NCBI RefSeq assembly: GCF_037975245.1
Contig: NC_092569.1
Coordinates: forward strand, 12,154,501-12,218,500
Length of the DNA stretch: 64,000 bases
DNA from: Apostichopus japonicus
Taxonomy: Eukaryota > Echinodermata > Holothuroidea > Aspidochirotida > Stichopodidae
Direction of reading: 5' to 3'
Shown: positions 37,701-46,003 of the stretch, piece by piece
How positions within the stretch are numbered: position 1 is the stretch's first letter
How the letters are laid out: each line of letters starts with the position of its first letter
The notes under the pieces: model-generated
What the model saw: only the letters and a program-made list of their open reading frames with translations
The model's database searches: none
What the model was told of the DNA's origin: nothing
Program-made: the position numbers and the translations under genes

Positions 37701-38712
37701 AATAACATTTTCTTTTCTTTTGGCAGGGTTGAAAAATGGGTGTGGGGGCGTGGGGTGCATTCTCCCACATTCCCTACATGGATCTGAACTCTAGTTCCTC
37801 TATTGCAACCAATGATTCACACAACAGCTGAAGAAATAGTGAAGATAAAAAAAAAATACTAATAATGGAACTTTATATGTTGAACGGACTTACGTCTAAT
37901 TTGTCTTTAGCTTCATTGATGGCAGTCGTACGTGGTTAAACATTAGATATCAATAGTGCTTTTTCAGTATACAAACTGTGCTATTTATTATTGCCACTTT
38001 TTGAAAGTATTATTATGATTATTCTTACCTTAAGTGCAGGTATGACATCTATTGGATCTCCTGGTTGAAGAAGACTCGTGAATCGATCATTATTCACCAA
38101 AATTTCTTGAAATTCCGGATTATCGGCCTCGTACCTCTCGCTAAAGGTCATTTCACAAATCACATTCAGTAAAGCTAAGCTCAGATGCATACTTATGTCC
38201 ATTTTCTGACCGGTGAATACGGACAAGTCCTCGACTAGTCTTCCGACTTCGATAGCTATCTTTTTACCGTACGGTATACAGTTGATACCCCTTGCGTTAT
38301 TCTGTAAGGCGATTGCAGTCGTCTTACGATGGAGTTGTAAGACTGGCGAATAATCGCCAAACACGATCCCAGAGTTATTCCGAGTTAATAAACTTATCGA
38401 ATACATGTAAGGCCTGCCTGCAAAATCTTCCGATTTCTTGACGAAAGCCTCACGTATCGCTTCAGCACTGCTCAATACCACGTACAGGCCTGTCCCCATT
38501 TTCAGTGAAAAGACTTCTCCGTATTTATCGCTGAGGTCTTTCATGACGTAGTAAGGTGCCCTACCAGACATGAAAACGGCCATGTTTCCTATGAAGGGAA
38601 GGGCAGGAGGGTTAGGAGGCAGGTTTAGACCCTCGAACCGTCTCCGGAACGTGACATATTTATGAACAATAAGTAAGATACCGACAAATAGGACAAGTTC
38701 AATGAAAAACAT
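22342..38712 (-). CDS. Cytochrome P450, clan 2 (CYP2-like), complete, five coding exons
   Basis: A heme-thiolate mono-oxygenase anchored in the endoplasmic reticulum membrane. The family uses O2 and electrons from NADPH-P450 reductase to oxidise lipophilic compounds; the substrate cannot be read here. Joined exons 38712-38029, 25496-25209, 24220-24054, 23506-23403 and 22589-22342 give 1491 nt, 496 residues plus stop, a normal P450 length. Residues 1-22 form a hydrophobic anchor, followed by a proline-rich hinge (31-40), I helix GGFEST (303-308), ExxR (E359/R362), PEHF (414-417) and [10 protein letters not shown] (433-442), with Cys440 as heme ligand. His at the third position of PEHF is typical of CYP2. 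The start ATG has A at -3 (ACCATG). Odd: Leu125 replaces the C-helix WxxxR Trp, and Ser307 the usual Thr. CYP2U1 and CYP2R1 also have five exons, but orthology is not established. Confidence 0.93.
22590..23402 (-). other. P450 intron 4 (813 bp)
   Basis: GT-AG intron, phase 1. Holds C16 (about 23010-23025), a C-rich patch (23225-23243) and the (CT)n array next to the 3' splice site. Confidence 0.9.
22600..22623 (-). repeat. (CT)n microsatellite in the exon 5 polypyrimidine tract
   Basis: On the gene strand about 12 CT units end only a few bases before CCCTAATACAG, the acceptor of exon 5. The array therefore forms the polypyrimidine tract bound by U2AF during splicing. Confidence 0.9.
23403..23506 (-). 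CDS. P450 coding exon 4 (residues 380-414)
   Basis: 104 nt, entering in phase 2 after acceptor TATCTTCAG and leaving in phase 1 at GACCAG|GTGAGAAT. It reads [13 protein letters not shown], then [15 protein letters not shown], the beta-1 strand and meander region leading to the PExF motif. Confidence 0.93.
23507..24053 (-). other. P450 intron 3 (547 bp)
   Basis: GT-AG intron in phase 2. AT-rich with a short TA/CA stretch near 23875-23910; nothing else seen. Confidence 0.9.
24054..24220 (-). CDS. P450 coding exon 3 (residues 325-379, K helix)
   Basis: 167 nt, too short and too phased to be found as an open frame. Starts [15 protein letters not shown] after the acceptor CCAATTAG and ends in phase 2 at ACAAA|GTAAGC. 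It contains LPYLEAT and ETLRHSS, where E359 and R362 form the K-helix ExxR pair conserved in all P450s. The split AA joins G of exon 4 to make Lys380. Confidence 0.92.
24221..25208 (-). other. P450 intron 2 (988 bp)
   Basis: GT-AG intron in phase 0. A short A/G-rich tract (24714-24738) is the only low-complexity part; open frames inside it match nothing known. Confidence 0.9.
25209..25496 (-). CDS. P450 coding exon 2 (residues 229-324, I helix)
   Basis: 288 nt, phase 0 at both ends. The acceptor is TTTGCAG before ATATTTCCAAGC (IFPSKK); the donor is CAGAG|GTGAGTGT after HYPE. It carries the H- to I-helix region with GGFEST (303-308), the oxygen-activation site facing the heme. Confidence 0.93.
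25744..25818. repeat. Compound (CA)n(TA)n microsatellite
   Basis: About nine CA units followed by about 28 TA units, in P450 intron 1. Confidence 0.95.
26699..27417. repeat. 720-bp fold-back palindrome with ACATGT-rich arms
   Basis: The left arm (26699-27037) is repeated inverted in the right arm (27079-27417) around a 41-bp spacer. Outer landmarks are GTATCTG and ACGGAGAGCCAAACGTTCCA; inner ones are GGCGCGCGCC and GTCGAGATTTATATGAGAAT. The inner 250 bp of each arm are almost identical. The right arm has an extra ~22-bp unit, and the left a short TA insertion. Much of each arm is built of degenerate 21-22-bp units with (A/G)CATGT. No coding potential; the same peptide-like frames appear on both strands. 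A fold-back element, or an inverted duplication of a minisatellite. No target duplication found. Confidence 0.9.
28453..28572. repeat. Compound TATG/(TA)n microsatellite
   Basis: TATGTG and TATATG units that pass into a pure TA run of about 50 bases, in P450 intron 1. Confidence 0.95.
28572..28989 (+). repeat. Degenerate ~45-50-bp minisatellite (CACATTACCCACCCATGTGT)
   Basis: At least six recurrences of (G)GCACATTACCCACC(C/T)ATGTGT, several followed by GGAGCCTATATGTCCTTATG. Copies are diverged and spaced unevenly; the best-preserved pair lies at about 28880-28970. Confidence 0.8.
28990..29048 (+). repeat. 16-bp tandem repeat GGGTGGGACTCTCTGT, about 3.5 units
   Basis: Two perfect 16-base units and two shortened ones directly after the longer minisatellite. 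Confidence 0.9.
29782..29812. repeat. (AAGA)n microsatellite, about 8 units
   Basis: Perfect tetranucleotide run followed by an A-rich stretch. Confidence 0.95.
32660..32862. repeat. ~200-bp (TA)n/TATG/TATT compound microsatellite
   Basis: TATATG units, then pure TA, then TTTATA, CACACA and TACG interruptions. Located in P450 intron 1. Confidence 0.95.
33495..33517. repeat. Perfect 11-bp inverted repeat with a 1-nt spacer
   Basis: GCAACATTATA, one A, then TATAATGTTGC. A compact palindrome unrelated to the surrounding microsatellites. Confidence 0.85.
34114..34187 (+). pseudogene. Possible degenerate tRNA-like sequence
   Basis: 74 nt with acceptor-like ends GGGAACC and GGTTTAC (6 of 7 positions pair, one as G-U), an A-box-like GCCGAGAGGTTAAATGG and a B-box-like GTTCGATCC at the expected places. 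The anticodon and T stems do not pair well, so it is at best a tRNA relic or SINE head. Confidence 0.25.
34716..34766. repeat. (TA)n microsatellite, about 25 units
   Basis: Uninterrupted TA run in P450 intron 1. Confidence 0.95.
37535..37690 (-). mobile_element. Dispersed repeat, family 1, inverted copy in P450 intron 1
   Basis: Read on the minus strand it has TATAGACCTAATTAATAG, then CCTCAGAATTCAACACTT, then TCCTGGAGGAGCCCCCCC and a C-rich end. This matches the order seen at 41043-41340 and 60444-60990. No coding capacity. Confidence 0.65.
38029..38712 (-). CDS. P450 coding exon 1 (residues 1-228)
   Basis: Begins with ATG at 38712-38710 (MFFIELVLF) and ends in phase 0 at CCTGCACTTAAG before the donor GTAAGAAT. 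The frame stays open a further 14 codons upstream but has no ATG there. It holds the membrane anchor, hinge, A-helix region, the C-helix segment [10 protein letters not shown] (121-130) and the F/G region. A 684-nt first exon covering nearly half the protein is unlike the nine-exon layout of most vertebrate CYP2 genes. Confidence 0.93.
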
Positions 38713-39722
38713 GGTTGCTGGTTGGTCTAGATAAGGAAGCACGTTTGCAGTCAAAAAAAAAGTCCACGAGTATTAAATCTGGAAAAGATGTGGCATTCAC
38801 TTCCTCTTTTTTTTTTTGGTATGAGGTGAAGTCAAGATGTAGGCTGGATGTTCTCTGGTTCAAGGATGGAAGCAGGCTTAGTGTAATTGAAACCAAATTT
38901 TATCCTGCAAAAATTTCTCAAATCAGTTCGATTAAAAAAAAAATACTAATAATGAAAATATCTATCAAACAGAAGTCGTGAGTTCACAAATGAAAGAAAT
39001 CATGCGAAAAATCGTTCAGGTTTTAGTATTAGTGTGTACTAATAAAACATATGTAGTACCACACACATACACACAAAAACCACACACACGCACAAAATGT
39101 GACGCAAAGAGATAATAAATGCTCTTGCTAATTTTTCCTTTTCTTTTTCAAGACGATGCACGGACCAAAAAAAAAAGGTGGGGGTGCGTTCCATGTAGTC
39201 ACCGCCAACCTCTGCTATGCGAGCAACTCAATCGTGTGTTTCACTTTTATAATCCACATGATCCAGGGGGCTGGTGGAATGATTGATGTGAGGTAACAAC
39301 CAAAATCCAACTTGCTTCTATATTGATTCAGCTCGGAACAAAAAAGAAGAACTTTGAGCGTCAAAGTGCAATCCACCTTTTGTAGACCAGCTGACAACAA
39401 GAGTAAGATCCCTGAACGATACCTGCGATTACGTGTTTTAGTTTACCACCTGAGTGAGGTAAATGACACTGCAAAACCAAGTGCCCCTACGGCTTGCACT
39501 TTTTGGTCCCCTGATCACCCAACGATTGTTGTGTTTGTTGTCCCTCCTCTTCTCCTTGTTTTATCACCGGGGTGTTCCAGTAAACAAATTTACCTCCTTT
39601 TTTCTTCTTTTATGATTTGCACCGTTTATCAAATTTATTCCGAATACGCACCGAGTGGCTCGCTAAAACATGAGTTGAAACTTAGAGGGGTGCTCGGGGT
39701 TATTTTTCTTACAGCGCTTCCG
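38713..39722 (-). other. 5' flank of the P450 gene
   Basis: On the gene strand a good 3' splice site, TCTTTTCCAG, lies at 38779-38788, which would start a 5' UTR exon at 38778; a spliced 5' UTR is therefore possible. A CACGC core (GCGTG on the gene strand, the core of dioxin-response elements) occurs near 39086, too short to weigh. A 159-codon plus-strand frame here starts at TTG and has no known match. Confidence 0.35.
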
Positions 39723-39816
39723 ATTGGTTGTATGCAAATACCGTATTCTTCTTCCACACCAATCCAACACAAGGGGGAGCACTATTCAATGACAATAGCT
39801 CTTAACACCTCATTGG
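39723..39816 (-). promoter_or_regulatory. Candidate promoter motifs: two CCAAT boxes and an octamer
   Basis: On the gene strand CCAAT occurs at 39816-39812 and 39727-39723, and the octamer ATTTGCAT at 39739-39732, just before the second CCAAT. A TATA-like CATAAAAG follows about 110 bases downstream (near 39612). NF-Y and POU factors bind such sites. About 1 kb above the ATG, so it fits only if the 5' UTR is spliced or long. Confidence 0.25.
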
Positions 39817-39849
39817 CTCTTCAACGTGATTGACAAATCAAAAGTGTTA

Positions 39850-41042
39850 CGGTGAAAGATCATTGAATATTCAACACCATGAACTCAAATCAGGATCACT
39901 GGCAAGGCAGGCAGTCAGGCAGGCAGGTATACGGAATTATATAGTACTTGAACTTAACGCGAGTGTTTCCTTTACACTTTTGTTGTGATTAGTCGTGCTT
40001 GTACATGTGCTCGCCCCTCGCTGTTTGCGAGAGTGTACAAAAAGTGCACCCATGCTAGGGTTACAGGAAAGATAGTCTAGCATTAGGAATCCTTTGAAAG
40101 AAATATTGGAAAACAACACAGGTAGAAAGTCGGTGTTGTTTTAAACGAGTTAGGTTAATAGTGCAGGTAACCCTGTGCACAATGGGTATGCGGTGAATGG
40201 CCTAACCATCACGCTGTGCGTTTGTATACAAGACTCGCGGTGGTACAGTGGTTTTCGTGTACCGATAGCAACGGCGAGTTATTGGACAGAGGGAATGCTG
40301 CGTTTGCCGATGTTAAGAACAGTCGGTTGATAATGTTTGACTGTAATTCAATTAGCAAACAAGGTTATCTGTCTTGTGTTGTTTTTCATGGTATGGTGAG
40401 GGTGATGTTTCAACTTGACCAAGTCGTAGAGGCGGAAAAACATCAAGCTTATCGAGCTTGTTATTTCATTAACACGTCAGTAAATTCTTTCAAAGACTCT
40501 GCACATGCAGAGGAAGGTGAGAGGCCCGCAGTGTTTGGCAATATATGAATACGTCACGGGTGTATACAGACATTGAATCCATTCGATTCATGTAACGATT
40601 AGTGCTTAACGTGTTGGATTAAGTTCACAGAGGCAAAGGCACTAATTTGAGAGGATTGCAAATATACTGAGATTGATCCCGGCAAAAGCAATTTAAATTC
40701 ACCATTTAGTCTTTAAGAAAGACACGAACTAACGTATAACGGGTTTGCAAGTCTCTTATAAATAATTGTCTTCAATCTGAACTGATAAACTTGTTTTTTT
40801 TTTTATCTATATATCTCTTCTTCTTCCCTTTCTTACAGTTTCTTTATTGCTTCTATCATTTTTATGTTCGGTTCCGTGACAACATGGAAAGGGCACGAGA
40901 GGTGCAAATATGTGTGGTATCGGGAATCTGAGGGTACTAGTGCAGTGTATATGATACAAACTGCGTGCGCAACCCACCCCCCCCCCCCGTCCACCTCGCC
41001 TTCCATCGTCAGTCAGGGTAAATGGCTCAGCGGGAGCGGGGG
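39850..41042. other. No supported gene; one 110-codon frame
   Basis: A plus-strand frame at 40216-40548 has fairly even composition but begins at GTG, lacks a matching splice pattern, and is not recognised. C-run 40978-40988 and G-run 41038-41050 are the other notable parts. Confidence 0.4.
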
Positions 41043-41340
41043 GGGGGGGGGTTAAATTTAGTCGGGGATGAATTAGACTGCTACGACGGGTGTAGGACTT
41101 TAAGAGCAAAACCTACATAGAGCTAATTATAGACTCAATGTTTAGTCTAAATATATTTTTCAGAATGCACCCAGCATTTGACATTAAGTTTGTCTTTCTT
41201 TTTCTTGGTGAGGGACTGCACACCTCTCATACATGTGAGTTACCCTCAACGACGAACAGGACACCTCCCTCCCCTTTATGAAATCCTTCATTCGCCTCTG
41301 GCCCTTCCATAAAGGTTCACTCTTGTTAGCCGAGTATCCG
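41043..41340 (+). mobile_element. Dispersed repeat, family 1, reference copy
   Basis: Landmarks in order: TTAAATTTAG, GAATTAGACTGCTACGACGG, GCTAATTATAGACTCAATGT, TTTAGTCTAA, TCAGAATGCACC, CATTTGACATTAAG, GGGACTGCACACC and CTTCCATAAAGGTTC. The same order recurs at 57828, 60444 and 60665 on this strand, and inverted at 37535 and 45145. Poly-C/G stretches vary between copies. Non-coding; superfamily not determined. Confidence 0.7.
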
Positions 41341-42054
41341 TGAAACAAATTCCACTGAATATATATATTTATATATATATATTATGTCTACGAATGGGTT
41401 CGGATTGATCCAAATCATAACACATTAATCTCCGCTGATCCGGGTTCATGACTCCACTTCCAGCAGTTCGATCTCATCTCTTTACCGCAGCTCAGCACAT
41501 TAAAGCTTTGGTACTATACCCCACGTATCTTCTACTCGGTTGTGGACATTAGTTCTTTATGTTATATTTCCAGTCGTTTGAAATAGGGCCAAATCGTCCG
41601 AATGAGATTATCGCAAAATGGTCCGAGTAGAGAAATTGCTCTCTGACAGTGTCAACAAAATGTTAACAATCGTCCAGAAAAGGGGGACCATTTCTGTTTT
41701 AAGTGTCGCCGGCAGTTGAGTTGAAACCCGATACTCTCCAATCGCTCTTCTTGGTTGGCTCTTAACAATTACGTTACATGGAAACAGAAATAATAGGATC
41801 CCTTTTCAATCATAGCCTGAGCTGCTCATGTTTTATTTTTTCTTCTTTAGGTCTCAGTAGTAACCCTATACTGACCTCGCCTTCCTTCAGATTACTTCCG
41901 GTATATGTACACTATCAGCTAATATATTATTATCGACCTCCTTATATTGAGCTTGGTGACTTATATCACCTTAAATCGCATTGACAACATTTGAGATGAT
42001 ATTTAAAACATCAACCCCACCATAACAGGCGATCATTATGAACCCCGATATACC
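41341..42054. other. No gene recognised
   Basis: AT-rich with a short TATATTTATATA stretch at 41360-41383; nothing else seen. Confidence 0.5.
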
Positions 42055-42360
42055 GGTACTACCCCACGGCACATCGCGATTAGAATATCAATCGTACGAT
42101 CGTTATCGAACGATATAGCACTACAAAGGTACGAATAATCGTAGGTCTACTGTTTACCAATACACTACCGGTACTACACGGTATATCGCGATGCAGAATA
42201 CCGATCAAGTACCGTGCAATCGTTATCGGCCTGATAAAATACCGTGCCTGTATCGGGTATCGATGTGCATGGTTACACGATAACCGCGTATACAGTGCGA
42301 TCGTTACAGACCGATAAAATACGGAACCGGTATGGTATCCATTTGGTTATACAATTTACA
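42055..42360. repeat. Degenerate repeat rich in CGATCGTTATCG and TACCGGTA palindromes
   Basis: Variants of CGATCGTTATCG (near 42097, 42220, 42300), CCGATAAAATACCG (near 42228, 42311) and ACCGGTACTAC (near 42053, 42167) recur at uneven spacing. CpG frequency is much higher than around it. The recurring TATCG...CGATA arms are self-complementary. Confidence 0.7.
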
Positions 42361-45144
42361 AGTCAACCGAGTATATTATAAACATACCATGTAATTTTTA
42401 TTTCAGACAATCTTGATATGAAGAGAGTCAAATATTTTGATAAATGTAGTTCGGTATTGCTTTCCTCCGCTTAGGATCACTAGTATATCATGAAATAATT
42501 AATTCTACGACACATCACTGACAACAGTTGGTGTATTTGTATTTTCGCCCCTGGAGATATACAAATTATATACGGAAGAAGAGAAATTAATGACGGTTAT
42601 AATCAATGATTATATTTTACCTCTTATAATGTTGTGCCAATATATTAACTTGAATGGCTTCACTTCGCGTTTAAATAACATATATAATTATTTTTTTATT
42701 TTTTTACTGTAGTGAAATTCTTACTCTTTACAAAAATTGTTTTTAATTATTTTAAAATATTGTTTTAGCAAAAGAAAAATGAAAAAAGAAAGAAAAAAAA
42801 AACGAACAAGATGAAGAAAACGAAGACAGGACAGCTTGAAGAAGGAAACAGTCCTATTATCTACTTAAATAACTACGTTTACAAATAGTTAGTGAGAATC
42901 TTGCCTTAATTCAGTTCGACATATTTACATTAAAGGGTGTGCAGACTCGCGCACAAAGAAACGTCGCACGCCGGTAATCTGACCTAGTTTCGAATGAGGT
43001 GTAACAGAAGTGTTAGACACCACCACCACCGATCCGAGAAAATACACACATAGCTTGCTACCGTCGGTAATTAGACACTAGTGTACAGTAAATACATACA
43101 ACTACGGTCAATACCCACAACACAGTGTACATAGCAGCGATGGACATCTCAGGTCTAGATAAAAGATAACAAGGTATCCTGTTTCATTACTGTTTGCATT
43201 TTGTAGCGAGAAGAAGAAAACTTCACTTGCAAGCAACAGAAAGTTAACTTTTACAGAGCGCGGCACGCGGTTTGGGGCGAGTCTTCAATGCCTTTAATTG
43301 ACGATGAAGTATGTTTAAAGATCAATATAAAATTAATTTAGAAACTAAAAAAAGAATAGAAAAGCTAGCATCAATAGACTTTAATATCGCGTTTCTATGT
43401 TCTTGCTTTGGTTAGTCTTTTTTGCTTCCTACACATGAAGACTTAATAAGCCTATGTCCATATATAATTATGGTGTAAAGTGCGCAAACGGAAGAAAAAC
43501 TTCAAAATTCGAGGGCGCTATTTAATTTCAGATATTGGCTTATTTAGAAAGTTTTCATCTGGCACTTTGTCTCACTTTGCCCGTGACTGCTTATAACACT
43601 GTACCACGGATGGTTCTGAAGCTATGTTTAGGTCGACCACAATAATAACGCAACTATTAGCACAGGAGTATATAGCACCGTGAAAAATTTGACCATTCTC
43701 AGGATAAATGAAAACATACGTATCAATTTTATTATTTCAACGCGTTTATATTTTTATTGGTCTAATTCAGTGTGTGTGTGTGTTTTCAATGTCCCTTCGC
43801 CTTCCCTGCAGTGAGTAGGGGCCTAGAGGCAACCGAGGATCTCGACCCCCCCCCTGTGTTCCCCTACTGTCCTGCCTGACAGAACGGGTAGGGTGCTGGA
43901 GTTGACTAAGCAGACCAGTCCCCCCAACCCCCAGCCGGCCACTTCCTTTGGCCTCGTCAACTGTTTGTTTTTTCATGACAACGTTTTGAATGAACAGCTT
44001 ACTTGTTGCAACTTTTATGTATCTGATAAATTGACCTTTCAAGTTGTTTACCTGTACAGTTTAGCAGAGTGAAGATTCGGCAAACCCAAAATGACACAAT
44101 TGCATAATGCCCGGCCTGTCCATCTGTAAATATAACAATTAAAAAAAAATTAAAATTGCTAAATATGTTATTAAGACGCAAACCATTATCATTGGTCTAT
44201 AGTGATAGACGTATAACTGTCATGAACAACTTCCCCCAAACAGCTTAAGAAAAGTCTTATCTCCTTTGTGAGATATCACAGGTTTAATTTGCCATCACTT
44301 TTGGATTATATCTTCTGTGAAATATATTTTCGGATGAAAATACATAAATAAAAATTACAAGAACATTCTCCATCCCTTCGTAGAATGGATAAAACCTTAA
44401 TAGCTTTGCTTGAATGGAGAACATTGATTTAAACCGTTGCCTTCATTCGAAGTACACAGGCAGCTGCAGTCATGTGACACATCTTGGGGGGGGGGGGAGC
44501 AAACACATATTGAAGCGTATGATCTACTTCACCTCAAATCAGTCTTTCCTTTGTTGATAAACTCATACTATAACTCTTTTTTTTTGTATATATAATTTTC
44601 GACTTATCGTCAGTCAAACGGTAATCTGTTTGAAGATATAACTTGATGGAACGTTTTGTTGAATAATAATTGATAATTTAATCGACCATGAAATAATATC
44701 CATCATATATGAAAGACATTCCATCAAACTGTTGACGGTTATCGAGTGAAAAAAAAATAAGTATGTCAATAACAGAGAGATTGTAAAACAAATTGTGTGC
44801 ACAAAGTGTCACGTGTTACCTAACCTGGCCTTTATTTACTTGCAGCAGCATGCAGAGGCTAGCATAACCCTCTAAAAATTCAAGATTGGCGGCGTCCTTC
44901 TAAAGAAAGAACCTGTCTACAAAACCTATACTATATATAAAACAAGGGAGGATTGCATGGATACCCTTTGTATGATGGTTACCCCCGGCAGCAGGGATTT
45001 TCTATAAATTTCGCTGGGGTGACACAACTGCGTAAACGGGATATCCAAGATAGGGGAGGGTTGGCGTGGGGAGGAGAGAAGGTATACTCTAAATTTCCAC
45101 CGACTGTATTCTAGTTTGGGGCACCAACTTTTATTGAACAACTA
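42361..45144. other. No confident gene
   Basis: Contains a (GT)n at 43769-43782, a C-rich patch (43847-43855) and G10 at 44486-44496. On the minus strand 44123-44052 has splice-like ends (TTTACAG acceptor, ACAG|GTAAAC donor) with two open frames, but I cannot name it; it could be an untranslated exon or chance. Confidence 0.4.
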
Positions 45145-45360
45145 GAGGTGGATCTGGGATTTTATGAAAGGAGGGGTTTTGGCAGTGGGGTGGTTTAAGC
45201 TAACGTCCATAAAAGGCGTTGGGGATATTCCCCAACCCCTTCTCCACCCAACCCCAACCCCTTCTCCACCCAACCCCCCCCCCCTGCAAATGTAAAGGTT
45301 AGTAGCGTCAAATGGTGATTCTGAGACGTATTTTGTTCAGAAATTAAGTTTGTGCTATTT
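45145..45360 (-). mobile_element. Dispersed repeat, family 1, inverted copy
   Basis: On the minus strand it reads TCTCAGAATCACCATTTGAC, then a C/G-run region, and ends TTTCATAAAATCCCAGATCC, the order seen in the reference copy. An internal duplication of CAACCCCTTCTCCACC lies at 45232-45275. Confidence 0.6.
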
Positions 45361-45390
45361 AACACATTTCGGTCTTTTGCGTGCAGTTGA

Positions 45391-45515
45391 AAAGGGAGGG
45401 AAGGAGAGGTGAAGGAGAAGGGGAAGGGGAATGGGAAGGGGATGGGAGGATAAGGGGGAGTGGAGGAGGAAGGGGAGGAGGAAGGGGAGGAGGAAGTGGA
45501 GGAGGAAGGGGAGGG
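45391..45515 (+). repeat. Polypurine tract, GGAGGAAGGG units
   Basis: Almost pure G/A for about 125 bases, with a GGAGGAAGGGGA unit repeated near its right end. Mirror symmetry permits triplex formation. Confidence 0.9.
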
Positions 45516-45857
45516 TAATGCGAGATACACGTATAGAAGTATGCTTTTATTCGTGAAATCCACGTATAAATTGCTGTAAATAAGGTTTTTCATTGGCTTT
45601 AACAACATCATTACAACAATATAATTTTGACAATAAACCTGGTTCCGTTTCGACCAACTCTTTAATAGCTTTAATGTTTCGTTCGTCGTATCGCTTTAAC
45701 TTATAACAACGTCACTGTGCTAAGTAGAATTCACATCCTTAAAGTGTGGGTTTGTTCAGGTATTTTATAATGGTTTATTAATACATACTTCAGTTTTACC
45801 TTCGTACAGAGTTTGACTGAAGGACTGTTCCACATAACATAAAACGTACAGTGTAGA

Positions 45858-45862
<5 letters not shown>

Positions 45863-45902
<40 letters not shown>

Positions 45903-46003
45903 TATATATATCACATATATATATATCACATATATATCACATATATATCACATATATATATCACATATATATATATATCACATAAAATATCACATATGTC
46001 ACA
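45863..46003. repeat. (TA)n passing into TATATATCACA units
   Basis: A TA run of about 40 bases followed by seven or more units of CACATATATAT of slightly different length. Confidence 0.95.

Larger units (their letters stand above)
25497..38028 (-). other. P450 intron 1 (12.5 kb), repeat-rich
   Basis: GT-AG intron in phase 0, more than ten times longer than the others. It carries at least seven repeats listed separately, including a large palindrome and a dispersed repeat copy. I found no second P450 exon and no nested gene in it. Confidence 0.85.

Noticed and set aside
38713-38754. Upstream extension of the P450 by 14 codons
   Set aside because: The extension starts at TTG; the first ATG in frame is at 38712, has A at -3, and begins a typical membrane anchor.
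39354-39833. 159-codon plus-strand open frame upstream of the P450
   Set aside because: Begins at TTG, has no recognisable domain, and overlaps putative promoter motifs of the opposite strand.
40216-40548. 110-codon plus-strand open frame with balanced composition
   Set aside because: Starts at GTG, no clear splice sites or family match; noted in the region entry only.
44052-44123. 72-base minus-strand segment with acceptor- and donor-like ends
   Set aside because: Two frames are open but neither resembles a known protein; could be an untranslated exon or chance.
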